64,000 bases of DNA from Mesorhizobium muleiense (GTDB taxonomy: Bacteria > Pseudomonadota > Alphaproteobacteria > Rhizobiales > Rhizobiaceae): contig NZ_FNEE01000015.1 in the NCBI RefSeq assembly GCF_900099905.1, positions 82,622-146,621 on the forward strand. The letters run 5' to 3'. Each line of letters starts with the position of its first letter. The first letter of the stretch is position 1. The position numbers were made by a program, and so were the translations under genes. Of this stretch, positions 63,642-64,000 are shown in pieces. Under the pieces are notes generated by a model. That model did not search any database, was not told the DNA's origin, and worked only from the letters and a program-made list of their open reading frames with translations.

Positions 63642-64000
63642 TGTTTGGACCGGAGACATCGCGAACAGGTGTGCGAAGACATCGCGAACAGTTTGCCATC
63701 CTATCGATCAATGGCATTGAGGTCGATGGTTTCTATTTTCTGATGTCTGAACCAGGCGTCGAAGACGCCGTCGGCAGCGGTTGGGCGAAAGGCGACGGAC
63801 TTTCCGGCGAAGGCCCTGCACAGGCGCACGTTGTGGCCGAGAATGGAGACGAAGCCATGCTGCTGAACGCGGCGGATGAGATCGTCCTTGGCATAGTCGA
63901 ACGGCTCGACGGTTTCGCGATGCTGGCGCTGCGAGACGCGGTAGCGGTCGAGCGGCACAGCGCCGCCAAGCGCGTCGTGCGGACGCTCGGCGTTGTAGAC
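63642..64000 (-). mobile_element. End of an IS481-like insertion sequence
   Basis: The element begins at TGTTTGGACCGGAGACATCG (63642), runs inward with a near-repeat of GACATCGCGAACA (63653-63665 and 63680-63692), and continues into the transposase frame read on the minus strand to 63701. The rest lies right of the window. The sharp junction with the palindromic repeat marks the insertion point. Confidence 0.75.
63701..64000 (-). CDS. IS481-family transposase, C-terminal part
   Basis: 100 residues are visible, with the start right of the window. The sequence begins VYNAERPHDALGGAVPLDRY, the typical end of a DDE integrase core just past the last catalytic Glu (Y-N-x-x-R-P-H). It continues with the C-terminal domain RHQKIETIDLNAIDR and GHNVRLCRAFAGKSVAFRPT. 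The stop is at 63701-63703. The protein catalyses cut-and-paste transposition with 20-30-base terminal repeats. Catalytic D, D residues cannot be seen here. Function in this copy is uncertain. Confidence 0.85.
   Translation of the reverse strand, partial: VYNAERPHDALGGAVPLDRYRVSQRQHRETVEPFDYAKDDLIRRVQQHGFVSILGHNVRLCRAFAGKSVAFRPTAADGVFDAWFRHQKIETIDLNAIDR

Overview
The window reads as alphaproteobacterial (Rhizobiales) chromosome and is most like Mesorhizobium. This rests on the high GC content, the alphaproteobacterial character of the housekeeping genes (phaC, hom, glpX, recJ, hisI, folE, thrS, parE, gcvTHP, pccA, dnaE), a DUF1236 protein, a DUF2336 protein, and many dispersed palindromic intergenic repeats of the kind seen in rhizobia. 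No database search was possible, so the taxon is an inference.

Layout. (1) 1-4.7 kb: the 3' part of an ATP-grasp (D-Ala-D-Ala ligase-like) gene, then a FemAB/BioF2-type acyltransferase fused to TPR repeats, a DUF2332 protein and an alpha/beta hydrolase. (2) 4.8-8.7 kb: a small accessory patch ending at a tRNA-Glu. It holds a truncated relic, a membrane-protein/HEPN-like gene pair, a ribbon-helix-helix regulator with a palindrome at its start, several small orphan genes and three near-identical terminator-like repeats. (3) 8.9-28.3 kb: mostly core metabolism and information genes, namely an M15-type peptidase lipoprotein, PHA synthase, an aminotransferase followed by homoserine dehydrogenase, GlpX, RecJ, a patatin, HisI, FolE, an IscU-like protein followed by YidD, a class D beta-lactamase, ThrS, an acyltransferase, and a nitroreductase followed by a flavin reductase. 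(4) 28.3-33.3 kb: a TetR/MFS divergent pair sharing a 35-bp palindrome, a CoA-ester lyase/MaoC pair and a DUF2336 gene. (5) 33.3-39.9 kb: a degraded accessory region with dapB, a dienelactone-hydrolase-like gene, relics of an SRAP (YedK-type) gene and of the ligD polymerase domain, very small genes and long gene-poor stretches. (6) 39.9-63.5 kb: core again, with parE, a GGDEF protein, a glycine riboswitch followed by gcvTHP, an internally duplicated orphan protein, a molybdopterin oxidoreductase/cytochrome b pair, DUF1345, DUF188, a class III alcohol dehydrogenase, pccA, dnaE, a methyltransferase, a potassium-channel-like protein with a zinc ribbon and an EamA transporter. (7) 63.6 kb to the end: the end of an IS481-like element inserted into one of the palindromic repeats.

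How the genes fit together. The glycine riboswitch, gcvT, gcvH and gcvP form a self-contained glycine-cleavage operon. The Mo-oxidoreductase and the b-type cytochrome probably form one membrane-linked redox enzyme. The TetR/MFS pair is a typical inducible efflux module. PHA synthase, PccA and the CoA-lyase/MaoC pair all act on short-chain acyl-CoAs but are not in one operon. The most speculative and potentially new units are the ATP-grasp/FemAB-TPR pair at the left edge and the membrane/HEPN-like pair at 5.5-6.5 kb.
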